Source: Paraspadella gotoi
Lineage: Eukaryota > Chaetognatha
DNA length: 64,000 nucleotides
Direction: 5' to 3'
Assembly: GCA_051294375.1 (NCBI GenBank)
Contig: CM119270.1
Coordinates: 1,982,787-2,046,786 of the forward strand
Part shown: piece by piece, positions 35,231 to 47,204 of the stretch
Layout of the letters: the number at the start of each line of letters is the position of its first letter
Position numbering within the stretch: the stretch's first letter is position 1
Program-made: the position numbers and the translations under genes
The notes under the pieces: model-generated
Database searches by the model: none
Told to the model about the DNA's origin: nothing
The model's input: only the letters and a program-made list of their open reading frames with translations

Positions 35231-36279
35231 TCTGGTCTCTTGTACAATGTCGACAAAAGCGCCGCCGCCCCCATATACGCGGAGGACATCAAACTGGTCG
35301 AAAGGTGAGACATCGTTTTCCCCTGGGATTTCGCCGTTCAAGAGTCGCTAACCTCATTCCGGTCCTGTGACCTCTTGAGTCGTCAACAGGCGTGCGGTCA
35401 GAGATTTTAGCAGTAACGAAACGAAGGCCGAAACTCCCGCCTAAGGGAATATGCTGAAGTAATGCCCCGTTGCAAATAAAAGGTCGTAAAAGGCGTGAGT
35501 CCGATACGCTGGAGAACTCGAGTTTTGTCTCATTGGTGATACGTTTACTCGCGACTCTCATCCAGTCGACCAATGAGGACGCCACATACAAGACCCTTAA
35601 AAGACGAATATGTAGCACATTCAATAGCGCAATAAGTGTACTGTCACCGACCAACCTCGTTAAGGGCCAAGCTGAACGCAATGAAAACGATCCACCAACG
35701 CGCATATACCGTGGAAAAAAGGACGCAATTGACTGATCAAAAGAAATGACAATGACGAATGATGGACGATTGCCCACTGACGTGCAAAGAAGTCAGAGCC
35801 GAAAACGGAAACAGTACTGTCTACCATTTTGGGTTCCGGGCTCAGCCCTTCCCTCTCTTTCATATTCCCTACGGCTGCACAATATTGGAAAATAAGTTTC
35901 CTACTTTTCTCCGCCTAAGTTGTTGAGACATCGACTGAAGGCACATAAGAGCGAGAGCGAATATGTCTTCCCTTCATTCTTTCTTATATATTTGGAGGTG
36001 TCTTCCCCATTCTCCTTCGGGTTGTCAAGGCACATCTTCCCAAAGTAGACAGCCGAGAGGCAACTCCACAAGCCGAATATTCCTGGGGGACGAGAGGAGA
36101 GGGGTTTGTTCTCTGTTCGAGGAGAATTCCGCGTTCGCCTCAGAAGGGAGGGAGGAGGAGAAAGGAGGGGAAATCGGAATGAACGGATGTAAGGGATCGT
36201 GAAGGATCTCCAAAGGCAAGTAGAAGTTAATATAGTAAATAGAAGACGAGGGAGGAACTGCGTTTGGACAGATGGTAGT
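35231..36279. other. No recognised feature
   Basis: Mixed-composition sequence with short frames on both strands. Nothing is recognised. Confidence 0.35.
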
Positions 36280-37830
36280 AGACTAATTCGCGCACGCGAG
36301 TACTCGGCGGAGCAATTTTGGGTCGAGAGTGCCAAGAGGAGGAAGGGAGAGAGAAGAAGCTCCGATCGAAGCTAGTCCGGTCTACTATAGACGGGTTTGT
36401 GGGAAGAGGGGTACAACAGCGGTAGGGGTATCTATTCGGAGGTCTCTTTTATTGTATTGTGTTTACTGGATTTCTTTTCAGGTAGTGAATGGGTACACGC
36501 TCAGTCTTATACGAGAGTTGAATAAAATAATGTAATCCATAGAATTTAGCCTTTATTTTGCTTGTAGGTTAAGTTAAGTTACTCCACTTATAACTCTCGT
36601 CGTAATCTGTTGTTTAAGTTCCTTATTCCGCCCTGTATATCGAGTAAAGAGGCCACGGAAAACACCCGTCACGCTTGAAAAAACCCATTTTCTAGTAACG
36701 TTCTCATATGTACGGACTGGCAAAGTGAAAACAGTGAGGGGCCGCCATTTACACGAAAGAGCAATATGCAAACTAATAGGAATACTTTGGGAGGATATAT
36801 AGGATATAGGAATTTTAATATAGCTTAGGAAGTTGGGAGCATAGTCGTGTGGGTTGCTTATTGACTGTTTGTCCATGATAAAACGTTAGTGATCCTGGAG
36901 TTGACCGGCCGGGCGGCGATACCAAACATATTGTGGATATAGAGCGAAGAGGGTACTCTCTTGTTGATGATTTTGAGCCTTTTCCTGAACTTATCTGTTT
37001 TTCATACCGACCTCCCGATCCCTTTTCCACCCGAACTCTTTTATTTAATTCGTTTGACGTGTTTTTTTTAGATTGTGTCAAATACCCTACTCATGACGTG
37101 CATAAGTGAAACAGGCCGAAAGAGTGAGAAGACCAGTACACAGATGACGACGTAAGCTTATATGAGGAGGGCACTTCGCTGTAGTTTAGTTCCATACTAC
37201 GGGATATGGGATTTCCCAGTTTGTGCACTATGGCAATCGCTCCCTTACTTGGAAATGGCTTGAGTCTTTGAAGTCAATGTTCCGACTGCACACAGAGTAC
37301 ATCGACATCAATCCCACATAAATCTGGACATTTTGATCCCTCGTTCGAACTCTTCTCCGCCAAATTATACACCCCAGGATAAAAACAACAAACCGAAACC
37401 GGCGAGGAACCGGAGAAAAAAAGTACACATCCTTCTGGACTGAAGCTGAATAAACGCAGCGGTCCTGACCGCTCGAGCGTGCCAAGGAATATTCTTGGGA
37501 ACCTCGGCCGTTACGGCGACTCTGTCCACTCCACCGCCCACTCCTACAGCCACCGGCTGCCATCCTCCCAATCTCCATCAATATATTTTACAGCTGGCCG
37601 AAACCAAAAATTCAATGGATTCGTCGGCTTCCACAACTTTTTCTTGTTTTGGTCTTTTCTCTTTTTGGTCTGATTCTTTTTACTTTGTTTTTTAAAGGAT
37701 ATAAAAAGTCGTGTCAGCTCAGGAAGCGACCGGAACGATGATTTAGAATAAGTACTGACGATGAATATCAAGAGGGATGCCACTCGATTATAGATCCAGA
37801 CGATGGGGCACAGGTTAAAGTTCATGTATA
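36280..37830 (+). repeat. Third, very noisy version of about 38,510-39,120
   Basis: CGCGAGTACTCGGCGGAGCAA (36,294) parallels 38,521. CCTGAACTTATCTGTTTT (36,977) parallels 38,808. ATCAATATATTTTAC and CTTCCACAACTTTTTC (37,570-37,645) parallel 38,972-39,030. GGAACGATGATTTAGAATAA parallels the GACGAT tract after 39,100. Confidence 0.5.
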
Positions 37831-38090
37831 GTTAATTTTTTTTTTTTGAAGAAACTTAAAAGTTGGCTGGCGATCCAAGGTAAGCTTTTCTTGGCATCTC
37901 AACCAAACGATGGGTAAGTGACCTCGACGTTCTCGAGCCAAAAGTGTCGCTCACTGTTTCCACAAGTTGAACAACCTTAACTTGACAGCTAAAATGCCAA
38001 CCAATTTTTAGCCACTGAAAAGTAAAAACAACAATTTTTTTTTTAAATTCGACGTCGCTAGGCAACGGTCGACCGTTTCCTGGATTCGCC
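37830..38090 (+). repeat. Second copy of 34,920-35,230
   Basis: See the landmarks listed for the first copy; it opens with poly-T then GAAGAAACTTAAAAGTTGG. Confidence 0.6.
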
Positions 38091-38169
38091 GTCAGAGTCG
38101 CTACCGTCGTCTCAGGTCTCAGTTTTTACGAAAGGCGAAACGAAAAACTAATTTGTAAAATCGAAAAGC

Positions 38170-38310
38170 GAAACGACGACGATGACGACGACAAAGACGA
38201 CAACAACGACGATAACGACGACGACACCCGACGACTAAAACGACGAAAAAGACGACAATGACGATCAAAATGACAATGACGATGATGACGATGATGACGA
38301 CGACGTCTGT
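38170..38310. repeat. GAC/GAT triplet array
   Basis: Triplets of the type GACGACGATGAC on the plus strand, with AAC and AAA interruptions. Confidence 0.85.
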
Positions 38311-38507
38311 CTAATTTGTTCCGCTACTTCTCTTCAACCCTTTGAAAATTCATTAGACATTCGCATAAAGGCTTTTTTTTTGTCTTCGTTGTCAGGAACA
38401 ACGCGAATAAACAAGGATTTCTTGGGGGGAGAGAGGGGTTTGTTTGTTCGTGGGGTCGAATGACTTGGATCTAGTTAACATGAATTAAAATTAACGATTC
38501 GTTGCGA

Positions 38508-38720
38508 TTTTACTTTCGCCGCGAGTACTCGCGGAGCAACTTTTTGGTCGGTCCGTCTGTCCGTCTATCGTTTGGTCCATCGGTACGTCTATCCGTCGGT
38601 GTGTCCCACTTACGTTAAAAATGAATAGAATTTAGTTATTATATTAAGTTAGTTACTCATTTGTTAAGACAGAAAAAACCTCAAATCTAAGCGACTGCAA
38701 GCGCCGCCTTCAGGAATTCC
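38508..38720 (-). repeat. Dispersed GACC/palindrome element (inverted)
   Basis: Perfect palindrome at 38,519-38,534, then GGTCGGTCCGTCTGTCCGTC, CCCACTTACGTTAAAAATG, TCATTTGTTAAGACAG, AAACCTCAAATCTAAGCGAC and GCGCCGCCTTCAGGAATTCC. This is the full-length form, reverse complement of 49,004-49,398. Confidence 0.8.
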
Positions 38721-39084
38721 TAAAACTGTAAGGAATAAAAAGATGGAAGGAAAATAAAGTTACTGCGGCGCAACACATTGGAATCACCGTTCTTAATTTT
38801 ATTTTCCTGAACTTATCTGTTTTCACCCTCTCTTTTTTTCAACCATCGCCCACTTGAGACAATCCACTCACATTGATCCACCCTCCACCCACCCGTCTTC
38901 CATTAACACCCCCCTCTACCCCTCCACTCTCCACTCCACCCCTCCACAGCCCACCCTCCAATCCTCCAATCTCCATCAATATATTTTCTGCCCCAAAAAT
39001 TCATGATTCGTCGCTTCCACAACTTTTTTCTTTTTTCTTTTTCTTTTTTGTCTTTTTCTTTTCTTTTTTTTTAAGGAAAAAAAT

Positions 39085-39330
39085 TGTCAGGAGGACGACG
39101 ACCGAAACGATGATGATGACGACGATGAATATGACGATGACGACGAGGATAACAAAAAAAAGGAAGACGATGATGACGACGATGATGAAAACGACAACCA
39201 TAACGACGACAAAGACGATGAAGATGACTACAACCTAGACAATGACGACCATGACAACGACGAAAACGACCAAGACGACAGCGACAAAGATGAGTATGAC
39301 GATGACGATGATGATGACGATGACAGTTAA
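39085..39330. repeat. GAC/GAT triplet array
   Basis: About 240 bases of GACGATGAC-type triplets. The Asp-reading frame is open for most of its length. Confidence 0.85.
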
Positions 39331-39619
39331 AGTTAAATATGACATGAACTATGTCTTTACTTTTGTCTGTCGCTCAAATGCTCACATGTTGGTCATTAAT
39401 GGGTTATTTATAATATAAATTCTCGATAAATACAAACCAAAGCAGACGGTAGTTTTTTTTATTATAATCAATAATTTCAAATATTAATCAACATAATCAA
39501 AGTAAAAGTAAACACAACAAATAGAAAATTTATCTGAAAGAAAAAAAAAAGAAATTAATTAATTAATTATTTAATTTTTTCGTTAGTCGAATTTTGTCTC
39601 CACAATATTTAAACGGGTT

Positions 39620-39690
39620 GACTGGCGACGACAACGATGACGACGATGAAGACGATGACGACGACGATGACGACGACGAGCAAAACGACG
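39620..39690. repeat. GAC/GAT triplet array
   Basis: Short GACGATGACGACGAC array; copy B has a corrupted equivalent near 52,195. Confidence 0.85.
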
Positions 39691-39759
39691 CCAACTTTTT
39701 CTCCTGGGTCTCATAAGCGATAAGAACTTTGTCTCCAAGGGAGAAAGCCCTAAGTTTAT

Positions 39760-39762
<3 letters not shown>

Positions 39763-39820
<58 letters not shown>

Positions 39821-39835
39821 GAGAGAGAGAGAGAA
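39763..39835. repeat. (GA)n microsatellite
   Basis: Near-perfect GA repeat of about 70 bases. Confidence 0.95.
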
Positions 39836-40179
39836 TAAATTTGAATGAAAGATTTATAACCTATCGCTGTATATATTTATTTATAGAGGAGAATCTAGAC
39901 TGTAATAATTAACTGAAGGTCGTTAATATATTGAAAGTACGTAAGTTAAAAGGAACAGACTGACAAATATTAATGTTTTTAGGGTTATTAACAAAATGAA
40001 CATCTGCTGGAAACTTTAATCCGTCTGTACATTCGCTCTTCCGTTTAACATTCCCTCCGTCTGAACACATTAAATTAAAACTTTGCTATCATTTCTCTCA
40101 TGTAAAGAGAGGTGGTCCGATGTTTAAAAAAAAAGTACAATGTTTCAATAAATGAGGTGTTGCTGTTCTCAGTATATTT

Positions 40180-40470
40180 ATCGTCTTCGTCGTCGTCATC
40201 TTCGTCTTTGTCCTAATTATCGTCGTTGTCGTCGTCGTTGTCGTCTTTGTCCTGATCGTCTTTCTTGTCTTGATCGTTTTTGTTGTGCTCATCGTCGTCG
40301 TCTTTTTCATATTTCGCGATCCAAAAAAAAGATGTTATGATCGATGAGATGGAACGAAATAAGGTCAAGATATGATCGGACGACGACGACGATTACGAGG
40401 ACGATGATGACGACGACGACGATNNNNNNNNNNNNNNNNNNNNNNNNNGATGATGACGAACGATTTTAGT
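40180..40470. repeat. GTC/GAC triplet arrays facing each other around a gap
   Basis: GTCGTC-type triplets at 40,183-40,310 and GACGAC-type at 40,378-40,460 (with 25 N) are of opposite sense, so a transcript could fold into a hairpin. Confidence 0.7.
40424..40448. other. Assembly gap (25 N)
   Basis: Fixed-length N run inside a GAC array; copy B suggests almost no sequence is missing. Confidence 1.
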
Positions 40471-41559
40471 TGTGTGATGATTATTTGTAGGCGATGATCT
40501 CGGTGGCGAGTTGAGATTCAAGAAACTATTATTTCACAGTGAATTTGAGCGCTTTTAGAAAAAGATAAAGGGAAGAAGAAGATGAACTGAGGGGAAACGT
40601 AAGCAGTAGGAAAAAAATATTTGTTGTACTTTTTTCTTCTTATTAGCAGCAGAAAGTTTATGTATCACTTTAGTATCTGCAAGATGAGAGACGAGAGATA
40701 GGATGATCGACGGTAGCAGGGAGAGAGAGAGAGGCATTGAAGATGAGATGGAGGGACTTACTTCTCTGTTTCTTTTTTTTGTTACTCTCTGTCTTCAGTT
40801 AGGTATCGTCACTTATTTTCTCGGATTTTTAACTTATAATCGATGCGAGTGCTCAGGAATCCATCTTCATCTTCTGTTTGAGGTGCGGCGCGTGCGCGCG
40901 GGCAGGGTCGGTGAGCGACTTAATTGGGTAGTGCGACCACACAGCCATTTTTATATTTTCTATTTACTTGTCTTCAATTTCATTTCTTTCTTTTCCTCCT
41001 TGAAGCTTCCTTCTTTTCTTTGTCCCTCTTGCTTACTTTCCGGATTTACTTTTTAATCCCTTTTTTATTTCTTTTGTCATATGCTACACATTAAACCTTC
41101 TCAAATGTTTTCGAGACACTTTTGAAAACCTTATTCATTTGAGATATTGCCTTAATTTTTTTCTCCCTCGTTCTTTGGTTGACCATACTACATTAGCTCC
41201 TCTCTCTCTTTCCCTCTTCTCTTAAAGCCTTCTCTCTCTCTCTCTCTCTCTTCTCTCGTCTCTATTCTCTTCTATCATGTCTTCTCTCTCTCTCCTCCTC
41301 TCTCTCTATCTCTCCTCTCCACTTTTCATTTTTTCCGTCGTTTTATCTATTTCACTGAAAAGTGTTTCTCCGCGCTCCTAGCTTCTGTCTCTGTCTTAAC
41401 TTTCACTCATCAAAAACTGTCCATCCTCAAAAATTCGCAGTTCTCAATTCTCAACTCTCCCCAAATTCTTTCCAACCGACTCTACTTCATCGTTTCCTTC
41501 TTTGAAAGAAAGAGGGTGGTTGTGACCTCCTTTTGCTTCATTTTCTACCTTCGAAATCT

Positions 41560-41665
41560 GTATCTATCGTATCTATCTAATCTATCTAATCTATCTATCT
41601 AATCTATCTATCTATCTATCTATCTATTCTATCTAAATCTATCTATCTATCTATCTAAATCTATC
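41560..41665. repeat. (CTAT)n microsatellite
   Basis: TCTATCTA units with AATC interruptions. Confidence 0.95.
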
Positions 41666-42044
41666 CATGCCATCTATCCAAGTATCTATTTATTCTAAAC
41701 TTTCTATTCATTACTATTCATTTCCTGTTATCGTCTCTCCTCTCTCTTATCTCTCTCTCTCTCGTCCTCGTCTGGGTCTCTCTCTCACCTTCGTTGAAAG
41801 AGGAATGCAATTAAACATTTTTCCTTCGATCGGACGAAAAGATGAAGGAAAAAAAGGAAGGGAGGGAGGCGAGAAAAGGAAGGAAGAAAAGAAACGAAGG
41901 AAAAGGAAAGAAGATGAATCGGAAGCGAGAAGGGAACGCGGAAATCCGATTTCGGTCACTTTGAGCGAAAGATCCGATTGGCAGAAACTAGCTTGAAATG
42001 AAATAAATAAGGAATAAAACGTGAAAAATTTTGCGAATCAAAAC

Positions 42045-42254
42045 TTATTGACCGATTGAATGGTAGTCCGAAGCGAAAACGAAGACACTTTGCCACTCCT
42101 CAACCAACTTTCTCAGGGCCGCGTCCACTCCACCTCGTGGCGTATGGAGAGCGGACCAAGCGATGTCCCGCTGCGACCCGGACGAGTTCACAGCCACCAT
42201 CCGTCCCAACGACCGTCGAGAAGCGTCCGAATCGCTCGTTCTGCGAAGAAGTAA
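42045..42254 (-). other. Possible terminal exon, unidentified
   Basis: Minus-strand frame from an acceptor-like CTTACTTCTTCGCAG to a TAA at 42,045, about 65 residues without low complexity. It contains SSGSQRDIAWSALHTPRGG, then an amphipathic stretch with RKLVEEWQ. The plus strand offers a competing reading, also open and ending at GAA|GTAAGC, so the strand is uncertain. No family is recognised. It lies in the block unique to copy A. Confidence 0.25.
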
Positions 42255-42929
42255 GCATAAACAAACAAGAAAAAAAATGAAAACAAGTAATCGCGAGTTT
42301 TCGATTAAAAAAGATCGAATATTTGCGAGAGTCGGTGGAAACGGACCGACGACAACGATCATACGTACGCAATCACGGCAGATTACAGAAAATACTATGG
42401 TGAGCGCGATTTTAAAAAAAACCTAGATGTACGAAACCTTTTTGGAATAAACATGATAATGATAATTTCGCGATAATTTTTGCTTTGATAAACTCGGACT
42501 TTGAACATATGGAGGTGATTCATTGATTTCCTTTTCTAACGGGCAACGCAATGAAACAACCTCGAGGCGCTTGAATCTAAAAATGGCTCTTGGTTTATCA
42601 TTTGTTTGCTCGTCATTTGTTCTGTCATTATCTCATCTCTTCTACTTTTGTCATTTATCAAGGCTCCCCACCACTTTTTTAATGGTCTTTGTTCTACTCT
42701 CTTTCTTTTTTCGCGCTAACGGCACCCGGGAGCCATTAGAGGTCAGAGCGGCCGAAACCAGAGAAGCTTGAAAAGTCATAAAGGAAAAAAAAGGAAAAAA
42801 GATTGAGGGGAAGAAAATAAATCAAAGGAAAAAAATGGGGTGACTTCTGTTTTTGTAAATATAAATGACAACAAAAATATACACATTATAAATAAGCCTT
42901 TGAAAAGTTACAAAAGAGATAGACCGCAA

Positions 42930-43005
42930 ACGAGAGAGGGAGAGAGACATGAGTGAGTAAGTAAGAGAGAGAGAGAGACCGACAGAGAGAGAGAGAGAGA
43001 GAGAT
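42930..43005. repeat. (GA)n-rich tract
   Basis: GAGAGA with CATGAGTGAGTAAG interruption; present in copy B at about 53,655-53,735. Confidence 0.85.
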
Positions 43006-43157
43006 GAAAAATATAAAGCTCGCGTTCCCAAGTCTATATTTATTTTATTCCGCGCGGTGCATTTTAATCAGCTTGTTATACCTTTGTCATACAACTGTCC
43101 CTTTGACAATAAACATAGAGAAATCTAATTAAATGAAATAAAAGTAAACAAATGGAA

Positions 43158-43716
43158 NNNNNNNNNNNNNNNNNNNNNNNNNNNNNNNNNNNNNNNNNNN
43201 NNNNNNNNNNNNNNNNNNNNNNNNNNNNNNNNNNNNNNNNNNNNNNNNNNNNNNNNNNNNNNNNNNNNNNNNNNNNNNNNNNNNNNNNNNNNNNNNNNNN
43301 NNNNNNNNNNNNNNNNNNNNNNNNNNNNNNNNNNNNNNNNNNNNNNNNNNNNNNNNNNNNNNNNNNNNNNNNNNNNNNNNNNNNNNNNNNNNNNNNNNNN
43401 NNNNNNNNNNNNNNNNNNNNNNNNNNNNNNNNNNNNNNNNNNNNNNNNNNNNNNNNNNNNNNNNNNNNNNNNNNNNNNNNNNNNNNNNNNNNNNNNNNNN
43501 NNNNNNNNNNNNNNNNNNNNNNNNNNNNNNNNNNNNNNNNNNNNNNNNNNNNNNNNNNNNNNNNNNNNNNNNNNNNNNNNNNNNNNNNNNNNNNNNNNNN
43601 NNNNNNNNNNNNNNNNNNNNNNNNNNNNNNNNNNNNNNNNNNNNNNNNNNNNNNNNNNNNNNNNNNNNNNNNNNNNNNNNNNNNNNNNNNNNNNNNNNNN
43701 NNNNNNNNNNNNNNNN
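43158..43716. other. Assembly gap (N)
   Basis: Run of N; copy B has GA/CT-rich sequence at this place. Confidence 1.
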
Positions 43717-43859
43717 TTTCTTTTCTTTTCTTCTCTTTTCTTTTCTTTTCTTTTTTCTCTTCTTTTCTTTTTTCCCCTTTTTTTTCAAGTCGACCTAAAT
43801 TTTGTGACTCTTGATTGTATGGTTGTCGTGAAAGTATTTAAACGAAAGTCGCAATGAAT

Positions 43860-44100
43860 AATTAATTGATTAAATTAATCTTCGCCGAAGCAGCACCCAC
43901 TTCCTCCACCTCCCCCCCTCCGCCCCTCCTTACGCCACCATCACAATTAACCACCATTTCTTTCCACCATCCTACCCTTTCTTTCCTAACTGAACATAAT
44001 CGCTCTCATCGACTTTGTCATTATTTCCAAAATAAGTCATAACTTTCTCCCTTTGTCTCTCCCTCGCTTGGTTTCCTCTTTGAATCTTCTGAAACATCGA
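43860..44100. other. Pyrimidine-rich stretch, no gene recognised
   Basis: CCACC/CCTCC-rich, then TTTCC words. Repeated in copy B at 54,655-54,890. Confidence 0.4.
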
Positions 44101-44109
44101 CGTCGTAAA

Positions 44110-44453
44110 ATCTTTGTCGTTGTCTTTATCGTCATCATCGTCGTCATTGTCATCATGATCGTCGGCATCGTCATTATCATAGTCATTATCATTGCCGTTG
44201 TCATCAAAATTTGAATTCATAAACGTAATCGTCGTCGCTTTCTAATAGTTGTATGAATTGTAATAATATACTAATGTCATTATTATCATAATCTTCTTCA
44301 ACGTGTTTGTCATTATTGACATCATTATCACCCTCATCATTGTTGGCATAACATTTATCATCGTCGTTGTCATAATCGTCATATTTTGAAATCACTGTCA
44401 TCATTATCGTGATAGTCTTCGTCATCGCCGTTTTATCCTCTTTATCGTGGTGC

Positions 44454-44518
<65 letters not shown>

Positions 44519-44545
44519 GTCGTCGTCGTCGTCGTCGTCCTCGTT
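44110..44545. repeat. TCA/TCG triplet arrays, acidic on the minus strand
   Basis: (ATC)n is perfect at 44,452-44,518, then (GTC)n to 44,540. Minus-strand frames at 44,204-44,593 and 43,972-44,220 read Asp-rich and overlap in different frames. Their non-Asp ends match nothing I know, and copy B breaks both, so they are treated as repeat. Confidence 0.7.
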
Positions 44546-44595
44546 TCGCCCGTAAATAACATCGAGCGAAACGTTGAGATTTACTGTCGTCATTA

Positions 44596-44650
44596 TTTTC
44601 TTTTATTTTCTTTTATTTTCTTTTATTTTCTTTTATTTTCTTTTATTCTC
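44596..44650. repeat. (TTTTATTTTC)n 10-bp microsatellite
   Basis: About five perfect units; a corrupted equivalent lies in copy B at 55,403-55,455. Confidence 0.9.
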
Positions 44651-44929
44651 ATTTCATTTCCCCCGAAAGAAAAGCGACATCTCGGATTTATTTTCATTCA
44701 TGTGAGACTCAAAGAATTTGTTTGTCGCGTTGATTCCAAAATTTCTTTGCTGCTTCTTGACGCTGAAGGAATTTTAGGCTTGTGGATATCAGGAGAGAGA
44801 AAGGGAAAAAAAGTGAAATGGGGAAGGAAGCGATTACTGTGAGTTGGGGGGGGGGAAGGAATGACTAGAGGCGTTGAATAAAATCTCAAGAATCGGCATT
44901 GAACGAGAGAAAGTTCATAGTATATAACT

Positions 44930-45335
44930 AAAATATGTCATCTCCAGCAAATATAACTTAAAAAAGCGTCAAGAAGCAGATTTGATTGATGTTAAAAAAT
45001 CATAATCATTTGATGACAAAAAAAATGACACGAATAAAACTGGAAAGTAGAGGATGTCAAAATGGTACGATTTGCAGTTCAGAAACAATGTTAAAAAGCA
45101 GGGTCTAATTACATTGAAAGTTAGCAGTATTATAATGTCCATAGGTAGAAACGAAAGATGTCTAGAAACAGCATTAAATCATGTCAAGCTGCAACTTCTA
45201 ACAATGTCAAGAAACGCCTATAAAATATGTACATAAAAATTGACGGGCGAATGTCATTGATAAACAGCATTGAATTATGTCAGGAAGCAACATTGTATAA
45301 TGTCATGTCACGAAACATCAACGAATAACTAATGA
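44930..45335. repeat. Degenerate ATGTCA-containing tandem-like repeat
   Basis: The word ATGTCA (or ATGTCC), often followed by AGAAGCA, recurs about ten times at irregular 20-60-base spacing. Copy B equivalent: 55,770-56,180. No coding content is recognised. Confidence 0.45.
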
Positions 45336-45616
45336 CACCCATTCGACGACCAGCGGCGACATTCAATCTTGTAAATCGACGCGGAACGATTTTCTCTCGC
45401 TCGATGTACACAAAAGAATTTAATCCTTTAATCGGTTTTTTTTTCCTTCTGTAGACGATGATAAAAAAAAAATGGTTGGGAAGGTAAAAATCATTAAATC
45501 CTGACAGGTAATGGGAAATCGGTCTGGTTTATGTTGCTCGACGCCCATAATAATCGTTTTGCTCCAGAAATCGGAACTTATAAATTGCTCTTCGCTCCTA
45601 ACGTCTGGAAGAAACG

Positions 45617-46080
45617 GCGGGGGAGGTTAGGAAAAGATTGGGAGGAAGGAAAGAGGGAGGAAGAGGAGGAAGGGAGGGAGGAAGAGAGTGAGGGAGAAAA
45701 GGAGAGGGGGAAAGAGAGGGAGGAAAAGGATGGCTGACTATAGAGGAGGAAGAGGAGGGAGGGGAGAAAGGAGCAGGAGAGGAAGAGGGAGGAAAGGATG
45801 CTGGGATATAGATGGAGGAAGAGGAGGAGAGGAGGAAAGGAGAGGAGGAAGAGAGGGAGAAGGGAGAAAGGGGAGGGAGGAAGAGGAGGAAGAGGAGCGG
45901 GAGGAAGGAGGAAAGGAGAGGGAGGAAGATAAAGAGGCAGGGAGAGGGAGGAAGGAGGAAAAGAGAGGGAGGAAGAGAGGGAGGAAAGGAGGAAAAGGGG
46001 GAAGGAAGTGAAGGAGAGGGAGGAAGGAGGAAAAGTGAGAAAAGGGATGAGGAATGAGAAGGAAAGGAAAAGAGTGAAAT
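45617..46080. repeat. Long GGA/GGAA purine tract
   Basis: About 460 bases almost without pyrimidines on the plus strand (GGAGGAAGAGG-type words). Copy B equivalent: 56,490-57,120. Such tracts can form triplexes. Confidence 0.85.
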
Positions 46081-46097
46081 ATAGCGAAAATATAAGA

Positions 46098-46262
46098 GAG
46101 TGGTTTTTTATACAATTGAAACATTCTTTGGAACTTTATATTTCATTGTGAGAGAGTCTTGATAGAGAGCATGCAAGGACCTGCTATTATATTATGTTAT
46201 GAAATTGGTACAACCAATATAATTATATTATGAAGGAGGGTTTCAGGCTTCAACCACCGTCC
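46098..46262. repeat. Dispersed repeat family 2, first copy
   Basis: GAGTGGTTTTTTATACAATT, GAAACATTCTTTG, GAGAGAGTCTTGAT and CCTGCTAT...TTATGTTA recur in order at 47,630-47,815, with GGCTTCAACCACC against GGCCTTAAACCACC at the end. Confidence 0.7.
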
Positions 46263-46435
46263 CGTAAAAAAATTGTGAATTGACTGACGACTCTGGGGTG
46301 AAGCGGTTAAAAAAAGGAAGGAATGAAAAAGTGAAAGATGAGAAAAGAAGGGAAGAGTAAAGTAGAAATGATGGTAAAGAGAATGAAAGGAAATTAAAGT
46401 AAATTAAATAGAAAGAAAGAAAAAATAAATATATT

Positions 46436-46657
46436 GAAGAGGCTGGTTTTACAGGGCGCCACACCCGCAGCGGTATCACCTCGTGGCGACAGCGAGACAG
46501 CATGTTCATGTAGTCCAGAGCTTTGGATCTGGCAGTAGGCCCATGCCTACAGGCGGGTTACCCGGTCCATCCCACTTTCTACATGACAACCTCAGGGCTC
46601 GAACCAGGGACGCACATTGGGATGGTGCATTAGTCCACTGAGCCACTGAGGCGCTGC
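46436..46657 (-). mobile_element. tRNA-derived SINE
   Basis: On the minus strand a tRNA-like head carries an A box TGGCTCAGTGGACTAATGC (46,627-46,645) and a B box GGTTCGAGCCC (46,595-46,605). A body of about 150 bases with GGGTAACCCGCCTG and TGTCTCGCTGTCGCCACGAG follows, ending AAAACCAGCCTCTTCAATA. Three copies in the window share the whole structure. The spacing of the boxes (about 22 bases) fits a pol III internal promoter. Confidence 0.8.
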
Positions 46658-46664
46658 GAAAGAA

Positions 46665-47200
46665 ACAGCTTTAATCCATCTGTGGTGATAGGACCACCAG
46701 AATATATTCAAAACTTAAAGCTTCTTAAAATTAGATTTTTTTCCAAAGGAGAAATATTCATAACATCCTTATTCTCACGAGAAGACATTAACTTTATACA
46801 AACTACACTAAGTCTCAAAACTTAATTCCCATATTGAAAATAAAAATGAAGCCAACTGCAAAGTCAAGATATTGAAAAAAAAAGAGGGCTGCCTTCAAAA
46901 GGCAACTCTTAGTCGCCGAACATCAAACTCACTTCAAATCTAAATTTTTTTTTCCCTTTCGTAATTTTTTTTTGTCCCAGCAAATGTTTTTGCGAGAGTC
47001 AATGGTGAACATCAAAGCAAAGTATCTGGAGCAAAACGTTTTGGTGAATGACTTTTAAAAACTGTTTGGCAACCGGGTTTTTTTTTATTAACGTTTGGGT
47101 GAATATTTTGGAAATTAGTAATGAATACGTAAGCGAAGATGTTTAAAAAAATAAAATGTTTAATTAAAGATGGGGGAAAAATGTTTTTAGATAACTTGCT
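46665..47200. other. No recognised feature
   Basis: AT-rich unique sequence with poly-A and poly-T runs. Confidence 0.4.
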
Positions 47201-47204
47201 AAAT

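Larger units (their letters stand above)
40560..42700. other. 2.1-kb block present in copy A but absent from copy B
   Basis: Copy B jumps from the equivalent of about 40,560 to about 42,712, with 270 bases of (GA)n in between (53,130-53,400). The block holds CT-rich sequence (41,190-41,330), (CTAT)n (41,560-41,665) and a possible exon at 42,045-42,254. Confidence 0.65.

Noticed and set aside
44204-44593. Asp-rich minus-strand protein with a mixed C-terminal tail
   Set aside because: It is anchored on a perfect (ATC)n array, the adjoining frame overlaps it in a different phase, and copy B destroys it.
45617-46080. Glu/Gly/Arg-rich frames over the GGA purine tract
   Set aside because: The purine tract is open in all plus frames; there is no independent coding evidence.
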